Below are positions 8,640 to 16,802 of a DNA stretch of 64,000 bases, piece by piece. The stretch comes from Clostridia bacterium (GTDB taxonomy: Bacteria > Bacillota > Clostridia > UBA1212 > UBA1255), in contig JAFZSK010000011.1 of assembly GCA_017620915.1 (NCBI GenBank), forward strand, positions 1 through 64,000, in the 5' to 3' direction. Each line of letters begins with the position of its first letter. The stretch's first letter is position 1. The position numbers were made by a program, and so were the translations under genes. The notes under the pieces were generated by a model that was not told the origin of the DNA, ran no database searches, and was given only the letters and a program-made list of their open reading frames with translations.

Positions 8640-10880
8640 TTACTGCCGTGCGTGCCTCTCCCAGGCGCGCACGCGCTGTTTCATGCCCTCCACATCCAGT
8701 ACGCCCAGCGCAAACCCTTTACGCACCAGTTCGGGCGGCACGAATTCATCGTATTTCTCAAACACCGGTACTTCTTTCGGGTACACCAGTTCCAGCGGAT
8801 CCCACTCCTGCGCCGCCTCGTCGCAAACGACCCGGTAAAACTCCGCTTCATCCGCCTGCATCGTAAACTGCATATAATACGGCCGCCCGGAAGTCAGCCC
8901 CTTCAAACCCAGCCGCTTGCCGCAGCGCTGCTTCAAAAACCGCTCCAGCGCCAGAAACGCATAGCTGCCCAGCCACGGGAACAGTGCCCACATTTTACCG
9001 CCGAGATGGATCAGCGGCTTCTCCGCCATGCCGGACTTCCCGAACAGATCCCGCGCCTCCGCCAGCCGGCAGGCTGCGTGGCGCATCAGGTACGGATATT
9101 GACGGTCTTCCTGCAGCACTCCGAACATTCGCTCCAGAATGCGCGTATGGATATCGCCGGCAACATCGCCGAAGTATGCGGGAATATTGCCCCGGACCAG
9201 CGTACAGTACACCTCACGCCGCTTGTGGTCAACTTCCTCCACCACCCAGACGCGGCCGGCAATGGCGATCTTGTCCCCTACCGGCGGCGGCTTGACGATC
9301 GTGCCGAGCTGCTCGGAACCGGAATGGACGGTGTATTCGACGTTGTCCTGGAACACCGCGTAGAAACGGTGGTCGCTCACCACGCGCTCACCCGCGAGTC
9401 CTACAATCAGGCCGCCGTTCTCCGTGCGCTGGATGTGATCAATCTCGATCAGGTGCCGCAGCAACAGCCGGTAATCTTCCTGCGTTATGCGTTTGAAACA
9501 GTTCAGTGTGAGCACCCGCGACGCCAGTTCCCCTGCCGTCATTTCACCGCAGGATGCCAGCGTGCTCATCGTCTGATGGTACAGCAGACTGTACGGGAGC
9601 CGGTCCGTGCGCGGCGGTTCCACGAACCGTTCTTCTATGTACAGCTGTACCAGCGCGATGCCCTGTATTAGATACCAGGGCACCGTGGCCGGCAGCAACG
9701 CCCGCGCCTCCTGATGCTCCTCCCGCATCACAAACCACATTTCCGACGGATCGCCGCGCCGGCCGGTGCGCCCCATGCGCTGCAGAAAACCGGAAACCGT
9801 AAACGGCGCATCGATCTGAAATGCGCGCTCCAGCCGCCCAATATCTATGCCCAGTTCCAGCGTAGCGGTGGCGCATACGCTCATGAGCGACTCGTCATCC
9901 TTCATCTCGTCTTCGGCGCTTTCCCGGTATGAGGCGGAAAGATTGCCGTGGTGGATCAGGAAGCGGTCGGGCTCGTGATTGACCTCGCAATACTGGCGGA
10001 GGCTCTGACACACGGACTCGCACTCTTCGCGGGAATTGGTGAATATCAGACACTTTTTGCCCTTCGTATGTTCAAAAATGTACCCGATGCCCGGATCCGC
10101 GGCGGGCGGCGCGCTGTCGGTGGCGGCTTCTTGCGGGAGTATCCCGCCGATATCCCCCTTGTCCTCGTCCGCCTGCGGCGCCGTATTATAAAAGTGCTCC
10201 ATGCCGAGGCGCCAGATCTCTTTACCGCCGTCGAAGCGCGGGATCACCGTGCCTCTCCCGCTGCCCGCGGCCAGGAATCTGCCGGCGGCTTCCGGGTCGC
10301 CGATGGTGGCGGACAATCCGATCCGTCTCGGCCTGCACCCCGCCAGCCGGCAGAGCCGTTCGATCAGGCAGAACGTCTGTAGTCCCCGGTCCGCGCGCAG
10401 CAGCGAGTGGATCTCGTCTATCACCACGAACCGCAGATCGCCGAACAGCGCCGGGATCTCCATATGCTTGTTGATCAGCAGCGATTCCAGCGACTCCGGC
10501 GTGATCTGCAGTATGCCGGTTGGCTTTTTAAGCAGTTTGCGTTTCTGAGACAGCGCCGCGTCGCCGTGCCAGCGCGTTACCGCGATGCCCTCCTCCGCGC
10601 ACAGTTCGCCCAGCCGTCCGAACTGGTCGTTGATCAGCGCTTTAAGCGGGGCAATGTACAGCACCCCCACGGTCTCGGACGGCTGCTCGTTCAGCAGCGT
10701 CAATATCGGAAAAAACGCGGCCTCGGTCTTGCCGGACGCGGTGGAGGCGGTCAACAGCACGTTGTCCTCCGTGCCGAATATCGCGTCTCCCGCGGCGTTC
10801 TGCACGGCCCGGAGGCTTTGCCACCCTGACCGGTAGATATAGTCCTGAATAAACGGCGCATAGCGTTCAAACACATTCAT
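8640..10880 (-). CDS. Lhr-like DEAD/DEAH-box superfamily 2 helicase
   Basis: SF2 nucleic-acid helicase of 746 aa, last gene of the lexA operon. All motifs are present: Walker A TASTASGKT (44-52), IAPLKALINDQ (76-86), DEIH (155-158), SAT (190-192), CLIFTNSREECE (277-288), ATATLELGIDIG (337-348) and QRMGRTGRRGD (367-377). Residues after 400 form the long extension seen in Lhr-like helicases and helicases encoded beside BrxD/DUF2791 ATPases. The start codon overlaps the stop of the ATPase gene (ATGA), so translation is probably coupled. It ends tail-to-tail with the AAA-protease gene, 44 bp apart. Role in damage response or phage defence is inferred from context. Confidence 0.94.
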   Translation of the reverse strand: MNVFERYAPFIQDYIYRSGWQSLRAVQNAAGDAIFGTEDNVLLTASTASGKTEAAFFPILTLLNEQPSETVGVLYIAPLKALINDQFGRLGELCAEEGIAVTRWHGDAALSQKRKLLKKPTGILQITPESLESLLINKHMEIPALFGDLRFVVIDEIHSLLRADRGLQTFCLIERLCRLAGCRPRRIGLSATIGDPEAAGRFLAAGSGRGTVIPRFDGGKEIWRLGMEHFYNTAPQADEDKGDIGGILPQEAATDSAPPAADPGIGYIFEHTKGKKCLIFTNSREECESVCQSLRQYCEVNHEPDRFLIHHGNLSASYRESAEDEMKDDESLMSVCATATLELGIDIGRLERAFQIDAPFTVSGFLQRMGRTGRRGDPSEMWFVMREEHQEARALLPATVPWYLIQGIALVQLYIEERFVEPPRTDRLPYSLLYHQTMSTLASCGEMTAGELASRVLTLNCFKRITQEDYRLLLRHLIEIDHIQRTENGGLIVGLAGERVVSDHRFYAVFQDNVEYTVHSGSEQLGTIVKPPPVGDKIAIAGRVWVVEEVDHKRREVYCTLVRGNIPAYFGDVAGDIHTRILERMFGVLQEDRQYPYLMRHAACRLAEARDLFGKSGMAEKPLIHLGGKMWALFPWLGSYAFLALERFLKQRCGKRLGLKGLTSGRPYYMQFTMQADEAEFYRVVCDEAAQEWDPLELVYPKEVPVFEKYDEFVPPELVRKGFALGVLDVEGMKQRVRAWERHARQ

Positions 10881-12205
10881 ATCGTAAACTCCGCGTATCC
10901 TGCCTCTGCCTCGTCAGAAACGGCCTCAGACTTCGCGTACGAAAACTCATCCGATTCCAGCAGGACGGTTATGTTCATGTTTGGATTCTGGTACAGCAGA
11001 TCCAGCAGTTCGATAAAGTCCCGTATTACTTCCCGCGGCGTGATGTTCTGATCCGCGCCGATGCGGCTGTACTCGATCCGGATGAAGCCGGTCAGTTCGT
11101 CCGTATTCACCGTGCGCGCATATCCGTACAGTCCCGCGTGCATGTCCGCCAGTTTCTCGCAGAGCACCAGCATCTCCTCCGCGGTGAGCGGCTCCAGCCG
11201 GATCACCGGCGCCAGCAGATCCCGCGCGCCGGGCTTAGAAAATCTGCCTTCCGCCAAGCGCGAGCGCAGCGCCTCGTAGCTGTATATGCCGCGGCGTTTG
11301 TCCTCGAGGGCCTGGGGCGTTGACCCCATGATGATGCCCAGGTAGCGCGCCTTGCCCTGCAGCGTGTCGTTGTACATCGTGAGCAGTTTTTCGTAATTGT
11401 ATTGACGCGTGACCGCGTTGGGGATCTTGTAGATGTTGACCAGCTCGTCCACCATGATCATGAGCCCCGCGTAGCCGGCTCCGCGGAAAAACGCGGCAAA
11501 CAGCTTCAGGTAGTCGTACCAGTCATCGTCGGATATGATAATGTTCACGCCCAGCGCCTCTTTCGCCTCGCTTTTGAGCGCGTATTCGCCGCGGAACCAG
11601 CGCACGACCCGAGCTTTCAGCTCGTCATCGCCGTTCACGTACGCCCGGTAATACATCGAAAGCAGCCGCGCGAATTCAAAGCCGTGCACCAGTTCACTGA
11701 CGGAGGCAGTCACCGCGTAGATCTTTTTATCTGTAGCCGCCGCAAGTCCGGGGTCGTCCGGGGACAATCCCGTCTCCTGCGCCGCCTCGCTCTGTACCAT
11801 ACTTATCCACCGGTCCAGCACCAGCGTCAACGCGCCGCCTTCGGGCTTCGTTTTAGTAGACAGATTGCCGATCAGCTCGCGGTACGTGGCGAGGCCCTGC
11901 CCTTTTGTCCCCTGCAGCCGCCGCTCCGGAGACAGGTCCGCGTCCGCCACGATGAATCCGCGGTCCATCACGTAATTCCGGATCGTCTGGAGCAGAAAGC
12001 TTTTGCCGCTGCCGTACCGTCCGACGATGAACCGGAACGACGCGCCGCCTTCCGCGATGATGTCAACGTCGTGCAGCAGCGCCTCTATCTCGTTCTTCCG
12101 CCCCACGGCGATATACGGCAGGCCGATGCGCGGCACCACGCCGCCCTTTAGTGAATTCAGTACCGTCTGCGCGATCCGCTTCGGCACTTTTTTATTCTCA
12201 TCCAT
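10877..12205 (-). CDS. BrxD-like (DUF2791) P-loop ATPase
   Basis: ATP-binding protein of 442 aa resembling the DUF2791/BrxD family, known from BREX phage-defence loci and from loci with TerB-N proteins. Seen: VGRYGSGKSF Walker A (61-70), the family signature DADLSPERRLQGTKGQGLA (88-106) and a Walker B LMIMVDELVN (248-257). A conserved GSTPQALEDKRRGIYSYEAL segment lies at 294-313. Its 3' end overlaps the helicase start by 4 bp and its start lies 4 nt after the TerB gene stop. Probably loads or regulates the helicase on DNA. Such proteins are often misnamed biotin carboxylase. Confidence 0.9.
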   Translation of the reverse strand: MDENKKVPKRIAQTVLNSLKGGVVPRIGLPYIAVGRKNEIEALLHDVDIIAEGGASFRFIVGRYGSGKSFLLQTIRNYVMDRGFIVADADLSPERRLQGTKGQGLATYRELIGNLSTKTKPEGGALTLVLDRWISMVQSEAAQETGLSPDDPGLAAATDKKIYAVTASVSELVHGFEFARLLSMYYRAYVNGDDELKARVVRWFRGEYALKSEAKEALGVNIIISDDDWYDYLKLFAAFFRGAGYAGLMIMVDELVNIYKIPNAVTRQYNYEKLLTMYNDTLQGKARYLGIIMGSTPQALEDKRRGIYSYEALRSRLAEGRFSKPGARDLLAPVIRLEPLTAEEMLVLCEKLADMHAGLYGYARTVNTDELTGFIRIEYSRIGADQNITPREVIRDFIELLDLLYQNPNMNITVLLESDEFSYAKSEAVSDEAEAGYAEFTI

Positions 12206-12209
12206 GTAT

Positions 12210-14144
12210 TTACCCTCCCGTTAAACGTTCAATATCTTCTCTGTAGTCTTCCACCAGCGACAGACGGTCGTCGTCGCAGATGATGACGTTGTCCCCGATC
12301 TCGTCCGCCAGCGCCTCATTCACGGCATCCGCCACCATCGACGGCATCAGCCGCTGCGCTTTAATATAATCACTTACATCCGTCCCGTCCAGCAGCAGCC
12401 GTAAAATGCGGAACTGCGTCTCATCCAGCGCAAGTCCGGCAGGGACAGCAACTCCACCGGCGGATACCTGCGTCAACTTGCCCGCTACGTCTGTCTCCGG
12501 TACCGCCTGCACCGTTTCCGGTGCGGTCAATTCCCGTTTTTCCTCCTCCGTAAGCAGCCGGTCCAGCGTCACATCCGCATCCGCGCGGATCTTTTCCAGT
12601 CCCGCGGGGTCGATCCGGATATTTTGCCGCGCGGCTTCGCGCATTGCCCGCTTGTCCGCTCCGAGCACGGCGTCAATAAACGGCTCCGCCCACGCCTCCT
12701 CCGGCCGGGCTGTGCCGGGATGACCGGCCTTCAGGTATTGCCGCAATTTCACGTCCGCGGCGTGCACGAACCCGCGCAGCCGGCTCAGTTTGAAATTGAC
12801 CTTTTCGTACGCCTCCGCGCGCCAGATGCCGCCCCGGCGCCGGTATATGCGGCACTCGTTCAGCACATAGTCCGTATTTTCATTCCTGTTCCGGTCCAGA
12901 TACACCGCGCTGGAAAGCGGATACCAGACCGCCTTGCGCCGCTCGCCGAAGCACGCGGTAAACAGATCCGTTTCGGAAAGCAGTTCCTTGTCCTCGATCC
13001 GGCAGTGCGCCGCCGCGTACCGCCATATTTCGCTGAACAGATGCGTGCCGCGCTCTTTATCGGCGGCAATGACCGGCGAAGCGGACAATTTCCTGCCGGC
13101 AAATACACACAGCGCGTCAAACACTTCCGTATCTGTGTGCTCATCCGGTTTTCGCATCACCGCCAGCGCCGCGTCGCGCTTCGGCTGTTCCGGATCCGCG
13201 AACGAAACGGTCAATTCCGGATCCAGTCCGTTCACCACCGCAAATTCGTACAGCCAGCGGTCAATATACCGGCGCATGTATTCGTTTCCGAACCCGGCAT
13301 CCAGATATCCGGCTTCGAATGCTTTTATCTTCTCTATACTTTCCTCCGGCGACGCCGCGCCGATCCCGTTCAGCAGTTCATATACGTACATATACGCCGC
13401 CGAAGCCGAGATATCGGTGTATTCCCCTTTCCGGACACGCGTACGCCACGCAAAATACCCGCGCAGCTGCCGGGTGTTCATATCGTGATACGTCGGATAA
13501 TAACAGAAAAACAATCCGCCGTCCCACGGCGCGTCATCTTCGTAGTCCTCCATAAACCGGCCCTGGCGGCAGAAATTCTGCGCCCGCATTTCCGGGCTCT
13601 CGCTGCCGTATTCGTACAGGCGGCGCATTTCCCGGATGCGTTCCGGTGCCGGATCTTTGGCGGCTGCCGGGACCCCGGCGCGACGCGGAAGTAAGGTGTC
13701 GGTGTATTGACCGGCCGGAACAGACAGACCGGCGCCCGCCGGATCATTGCCCGCCGCGTTCAACATTACGGGAACTGGATCCAGCACCAGTGTGCAGCCG
13801 TATTGTCCGTTAGCTGCCACCGCCCGATCAAACAGCGTATACACCACGTCCGGTTCGGTGCGCTCATCTAACGTGATCCCGACCCACTTTTTTCCGTACA
13901 TCCGGAACGGCGGCGACAGATACGGCCGCGAAAGTTCCGCGAGCGCGCCCTCACCGCACCTCAGATCGCAGCGATCCAGTTCTTCCCCGGTCGCCGGATC
14001 CCACTCCCGCATCAGATACGCGAGCATGACCCCGGTATCCGGATCGTTAAGCGTATAGAATAACCCGGGGTCGCTGTTCCACTTCTCCTGAAGTGCCATA
14101 TTATATTTATCCCGGGCATACGCCGCCAGTTCTTCCGGCCGCAC
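12210..14144 (-). CDS. TerB-N / TerB-C domain protein
   Basis: Large cytoplasmic protein (644 aa) with TerB-associated domains. Residues about 170-380 are a TerB-N domain (PTYHDMNTRQLRGYFAWRTR at 217-236, then YMYVYELLNGIG). Residues about 500-644 match TerB-C (AGLEKIRADADVTLDRLLTEEEK ending in a DDDRLSLVEDY strand-helix). Residues 1-160 are unassigned; the piece FRMYGKKWVGITLDE faintly recalls MmcQ/YjbR proteins. The central metal-binding TerB domain itself is not obvious. TerB-N/TerB-C proteins are predicted scaffolds of DNA-processing complexes, not tellurite resistance factors. It starts 33 nt after lexA and is followed 4 nt later by the BrxD-like ATPase gene. Confidence 0.88.
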   Translation of the reverse strand: MRPEELAAYARDKYNMALQEKWNSDPGLFYTLNDPDTGVMLAYLMREWDPATGEELDRCDLRCGEGALAELSRPYLSPPFRMYGKKWVGITLDERTEPDVVYTLFDRAVAANGQYGCTLVLDPVPVMLNAAGNDPAGAGLSVPAGQYTDTLLPRRAGVPAAAKDPAPERIREMRRLYEYGSESPEMRAQNFCRQGRFMEDYEDDAPWDGGLFFCYYPTYHDMNTRQLRGYFAWRTRVRKGEYTDISASAAYMYVYELLNGIGAASPEESIEKIKAFEAGYLDAGFGNEYMRRYIDRWLYEFAVVNGLDPELTVSFADPEQPKRDAALAVMRKPDEHTDTEVFDALCVFAGRKLSASPVIAADKERGTHLFSEIWRYAAAHCRIEDKELLSETDLFTACFGERRKAVWYPLSSAVYLDRNRNENTDYVLNECRIYRRRGGIWRAEAYEKVNFKLSRLRGFVHAADVKLRQYLKAGHPGTARPEEAWAEPFIDAVLGADKRAMREAARQNIRIDPAGLEKIRADADVTLDRLLTEEEKRELTAPETVQAVPETDVAGKLTQVSAGGVAVPAGLALDETQFRILRLLLDGTDVSDYIKAQRLMPSMVADAVNEALADEIGDNVIICDDDRLSLVEDYREDIERLTGG

Positions 14145-14177
14145 AGCGTCACCTCTCCTCCCGGACCGTACGGGCCG

Positions 14178-14771
14178 TCACAAGTCTTTTAATACTTTTA
14201 CCGCCACGCCCTGTATCTCGCACGCTTCCACATAAATATCACTGAGCCGCGGATTCTCCGGATGCAGCCGTATGCGGTGCCGCGCCGGTTCGGCGTAAAA
14301 ACGTTTGAGCGTAGCTTCGTTTTCGGTGAGGGCGACCACGATCTGACCATCCTCCGCGTAACTCTGCCGCCGGATCAGCACCAGGTCGCCGTCGTCGATG
14401 CCCGCACCGGTCATGGAATCGCCGTTCGCCCGCAGTATGAAATAATCGCCGCTGCCGAACAGCGCCACCGGGAGCCGCACGTACTCATCGATGTTCTCCT
14501 CCGCCAGCTTCGGGACGCCGCAGGCAACCTCCCCCAGCACCGGCACACGCACGGCCCGAGCGTCGGTGCGCATTGACGTTATGCTGCGCACGCCGGAGTA
14601 ATCGATCACCCCGTCCGCGCACAACTGCGTTATATATCTGTACGCCGTTGATTTCCCGACGCCAACGCCGTCCGCCACCTCCTGCATCGCGGGTGAATAG
14701 CCGTGTTTGTCAATATAATTGCACACGAACCGTTCGATCTCCGCCAGGAGGCTCTTGTCCTTGCTCCTCAT
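14178..14771 (-). CDS. lexA: LexA-type SOS repressor
   Basis: LexA repressor, 197 aa. The N-terminus (1-68) is a winged helix-turn-helix (SPAMQEVADGVGVGKSTAYRYITQL). The C-terminal S24 autoprotease has Ser119 in GDSM and Lys156 in ENEATLKRF, the same numbers as in the E. coli protein. The scissile bond is Cys84-Gly85 (EVACGVP) instead of the usual Ala-Gly; UmuD also uses Cys-Gly. AGGAGG lies 8 nt before the ATG. It is the first gene of a four-gene operon with the TerB, ATPase and helicase genes and has a palindrome resembling a Gram-positive LexA box in its own leader, so the operon is probably autoregulated and induced by DNA damage. It may also be the genome's only LexA. Confidence 0.93.
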   Translation of the reverse strand: MRSKDKSLLAEIERFVCNYIDKHGYSPAMQEVADGVGVGKSTAYRYITQLCADGVIDYSGVRSITSMRTDARAVRVPVLGEVACGVPKLAEENIDEYVRLPVALFGSGDYFILRANGDSMTGAGIDDGDLVLIRRQSYAEDGQIVVALTENEATLKRFYAEPARHRIRLHPENPRLSDIYVEACEIQGVAVKVLKDL

Positions 14772-14788
14772 ATACCCGTCCTCCTAAA

Positions 14789-14804
14789 TGAAACAAATGT
14801 TTCA
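14789..14804. promoter_or_regulatory. Putative LexA operator
   Basis: Perfect palindrome TGAAACAAATGTTTCA, with the AAC-N4-GTT core of Gram-positive LexA (Cheo) boxes. It starts about 11 nt after the -10 box of the lexA promoter and ends just before the AGGAGG site, so a bound repressor would cover the early transcribed region. Confidence 0.75.
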
Positions 14805-14815
14805 CTTACGATCGG

Positions 14816-14844
14816 ATCATACCACGCCCGGCAAAACGTGTCAA
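14816..14844 (-). promoter_or_regulatory. Sigma-A promoter of the lexA operon
   Basis: On the minus strand TTGACA (14844-14839), 17-bp spacer, TATGAT (14821-14816). One mismatch from consensus. No other promoter was seen inside the four-gene operon. Confidence 0.82.
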
Positions 14845-14860
14845 GTGAAAGATGTCATCA

Positions 14861-14889
14861 TTGAAAAAAACTCCCGGTTGTGGTATAAG
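14861..14889 (+). promoter_or_regulatory. Divergent sigma-A promoter for the aldolase gene
   Basis: TTGAAA (14861-14866), 17-bp spacer, TATAAG (14884-14889), back to back with the lexA promoter. Transcription would begin about 80 nt before the aldolase ATG. Confidence 0.7.
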
Positions 14890-14973
14890 GAAGCGGTTGT
14901 ACGTGCGGCGTCCGGATCTGTTCGCCCGCCCGCGCGAACCATTATCGCATTAACAGAAAGAACCTGATACATC

Positions 14974-15810
14974 ATGCTCACCAATCTGATCGACGTGCTT
15001 GCCAAAGCGCAACAAGGACATTACGCCGTGGGGCTGTTCAACGCCACGGATTCGGATATGCTGGAGGCGGTCATTGGCGCCGCTGAAGAGCTGTGTTCAC
15101 CGGTGATCGTCGGCACCGCGCAGGTGCTGCTCCCGTACGGAGAACTTAAATTAATTGCCCCCTCGATGATCGCCGCGGCCAAACGCGCCAGCGTGCCGGT
15201 GGTGGTGCATTTCGACCATGGATTGACCTTTGAGCGCTGCATTGAGGCGCTGAAGCTCGGGTTCACCAGCATCATGTACGACGGCTCGGCGGGCGCGGTA
15301 GCGGACAACCTGCGCGACACCGCGGAGATCGTTCGCATCTGCCACGCGTTCGGCGCCAGTGTCGAGGGCGAGATAGGGCACGTGGGACTGGCGGCCGCAG
15401 GCGACGGCGAGGTCAAAGACATGTACACCACGCCCGCAGAAGCTATTGAATTTGCGGAGGCCACGGGCGTGGACGCGCTGGCGATTGCCATCGGCACAGC
15501 CCACGGCGTGTACAAAGCCAAACCGAAACTGGATATTGACCGCCTGAAAGAGATCCGCGCGGTGCTGGACACGCCGCTGGTGCTGCACGGCGGTTCCGGT
15601 TTGTCGGACCAGGACTTCCGCAACACCATCGAAGCAGGCATCACGAAGGTCAACATCCACACCGACCTCTGCCTCGCCGGCCTGGCGGCAATGCGCGCCG
15701 GCATCGCCGAAGGGCTCGACTACCTGGCGCTGCGGCAGCGGAAAGTTGACGCCATCAAGGCGGAGGTCAAAAAGAAACTCGAACTGTTCGGCTGCGCGGG
15801 AAAAGGCTGA
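14974..15810 (+). CDS. Class II fructose-bisphosphate aldolase family protein
   Basis: Zinc-dependent class II aldolase, 278 aa, a TIM barrel that splits fructose-1,6-bisphosphate or a related ketose (tagatose- or other sugar-bisphosphate) into two trioses. Visible: HFDHG (79-83, catalytic Asp81 and zinc His82), EGEIGHVG (131-138), GTAHGVY (174-180, zinc His177) and LHGGSGL (204-210, zinc His205), followed by KVNIHTD. Exact substrate cannot be fixed from sequence. No strong Shine-Dalgarno site precedes the ATG (GAAAGAACC). It is followed by a lipoprotein gene on the same strand. Confidence 0.93.
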   Translation: MLTNLIDVLAKAQQGHYAVGLFNATDSDMLEAVIGAAEELCSPVIVGTAQVLLPYGELKLIAPSMIAAAKRASVPVVVHFDHGLTFERCIEALKLGFTSIMYDGSAGAVADNLRDTAEIVRICHAFGASVEGEIGHVGLAAAGDGEVKDMYTTPAEAIEFAEATGVDALAIAIGTAHGVYKAKPKLDIDRLKEIRAVLDTPLVLHGGSGLSDQDFRNTIEAGITKVNIHTDLCLAGLAAMRAGIAEGLDYLALRQRKVDAIKAEVKKKLELFGCAGKG

Positions 15811-15848
15811 TATTGTTAGAAAAAACGTTATATAAAGGAGTTTTGATC

Positions 15849-16796
15849 ATGAAAAGAAAAGTAATTGCTGTTATTGCCGCCGTTATTATGCTGGCGCTGT
15901 GCGCGTGCTCGAAAGCGGGCGGCCACGAGACCGTTAAACCGGGAACTTCTTCTGTCCCGAAAACTGCCGGACCGGACACATCCGGAAAAACTGCCGAGCC
16001 TTCGACACCTACTGAAGCCCCTGCGGATGCGCCTACTGCCGCCCCGGTGGAAGGCAGCGAAGGACTGGCGATCAAAGAATACAACGACCGGTGTATTATC
16101 ACCGGAATCGGTTCCTGCATGTTGACAGATATCGTCATCCCGTCCCACGTGAACGGCAAGCCGGTGGAAGCGATCGACGAATGCGCGTTCCAGGACAACA
16201 CGACTATTACCAGCGTTTTCATCCCTGGCACCGTCCAGACGATCGACGAAGACGCGTTCGCGGGCTGCACGAGTCTCGCTGCCGTCACGCTTTCCGATGG
16301 GCTCACAGGCATCAACGAGGGGGCGTTTTACGGCTGCACCGCGCTGAAGAGCATTACCATCCCCCAGACTGTAGCCGGAATCTCATCCTACGCGTTCCGT
16401 GGCTGCGGTCTGGAAGAAGTCACGCTGATCAGCTGCGTCGACCTGCGGAACAATGTTTTTTCCGACTGCGAAAAGCTGAGATCATTCGTCATTAAAAACG
16501 TCTACAACGGAAGCTATAAGATCATGAACAACGCCTTCGGCGGCTGCTACTCGCTGGAGGAACTGGTGCTTGCTCCCGGGCTCACCGAGATTGGGACTTG
16601 GAATTTCCCGGACGCCCCGAATCTGAAAACCGTATTTCTGCCCCGCTCCCTGAAATCGATCGGCGCGTGCACGTTCCTGCGTTCCGGCGTCGAGACCGTT
16701 TATTACGAAGGCAGCGAGGAAGAATGGAAAAATGTCGAGATCAAAGAACCGACGTTTACCCCGGAGGTCGTGTATAATTCCGTGTTCGGGGGCTAA
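15849..16796 (+). CDS. BspA-type leucine-rich-repeat lipoprotein
   Basis: Surface lipoprotein, 315 aa. The signal peptide ends in lipobox LALCAC. A Thr/Pro/Ala linker (about 24-68) is followed by LRR_5 (BspA-like) repeats from about residue 75, with the recurring pattern of a short strand, then AF..C, then a strand (ECAFQDNTTITSVFIPGT, EDAFAGCTSLAAVTLS, EGAFYGCTALKSITIP). The last unit ends in VYYEGSEEEWKNV, a typical BspA ending. Such repeats bind host or surface ligands. The start at 15849 is set by AAGGAG 8 nt upstream. It may be read from the aldolase promoter. Confidence 0.9.
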   Translation: MKRKVIAVIAAVIMLALCACSKAGGHETVKPGTSSVPKTAGPDTSGKTAEPSTPTEAPADAPTAAPVEGSEGLAIKEYNDRCIITGIGSCMLTDIVIPSHVNGKPVEAIDECAFQDNTTITSVFIPGTVQTIDEDAFAGCTSLAAVTLSDGLTGINEGAFYGCTALKSITIPQTVAGISSYAFRGCGLEEVTLISCVDLRNNVFSDCEKLRSFVIKNVYNGSYKIMNNAFGGCYSLEELVLAPGLTEIGTWNFPDAPNLKTVFLPRSLKSIGACTFLRSGVETVYYEGSEEEWKNVEIKEPTFTPEVVYNSVFGG

Positions 16797-16802
16797 GCAG
16801 CA

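Noticed and set aside
8652-9671. Open frame of 339 codons opposite the helicase
   Set aside because: Shadow of the helicase frame; no ribosome site, no recognisable domain.
12210-14144. Tellurite resistance gene
   Set aside because: TerB-N and TerB-C names come from Ter loci, but no terC, terD or terZ is present and the partners are an ATPase and a helicase; DNA processing is a better reading.
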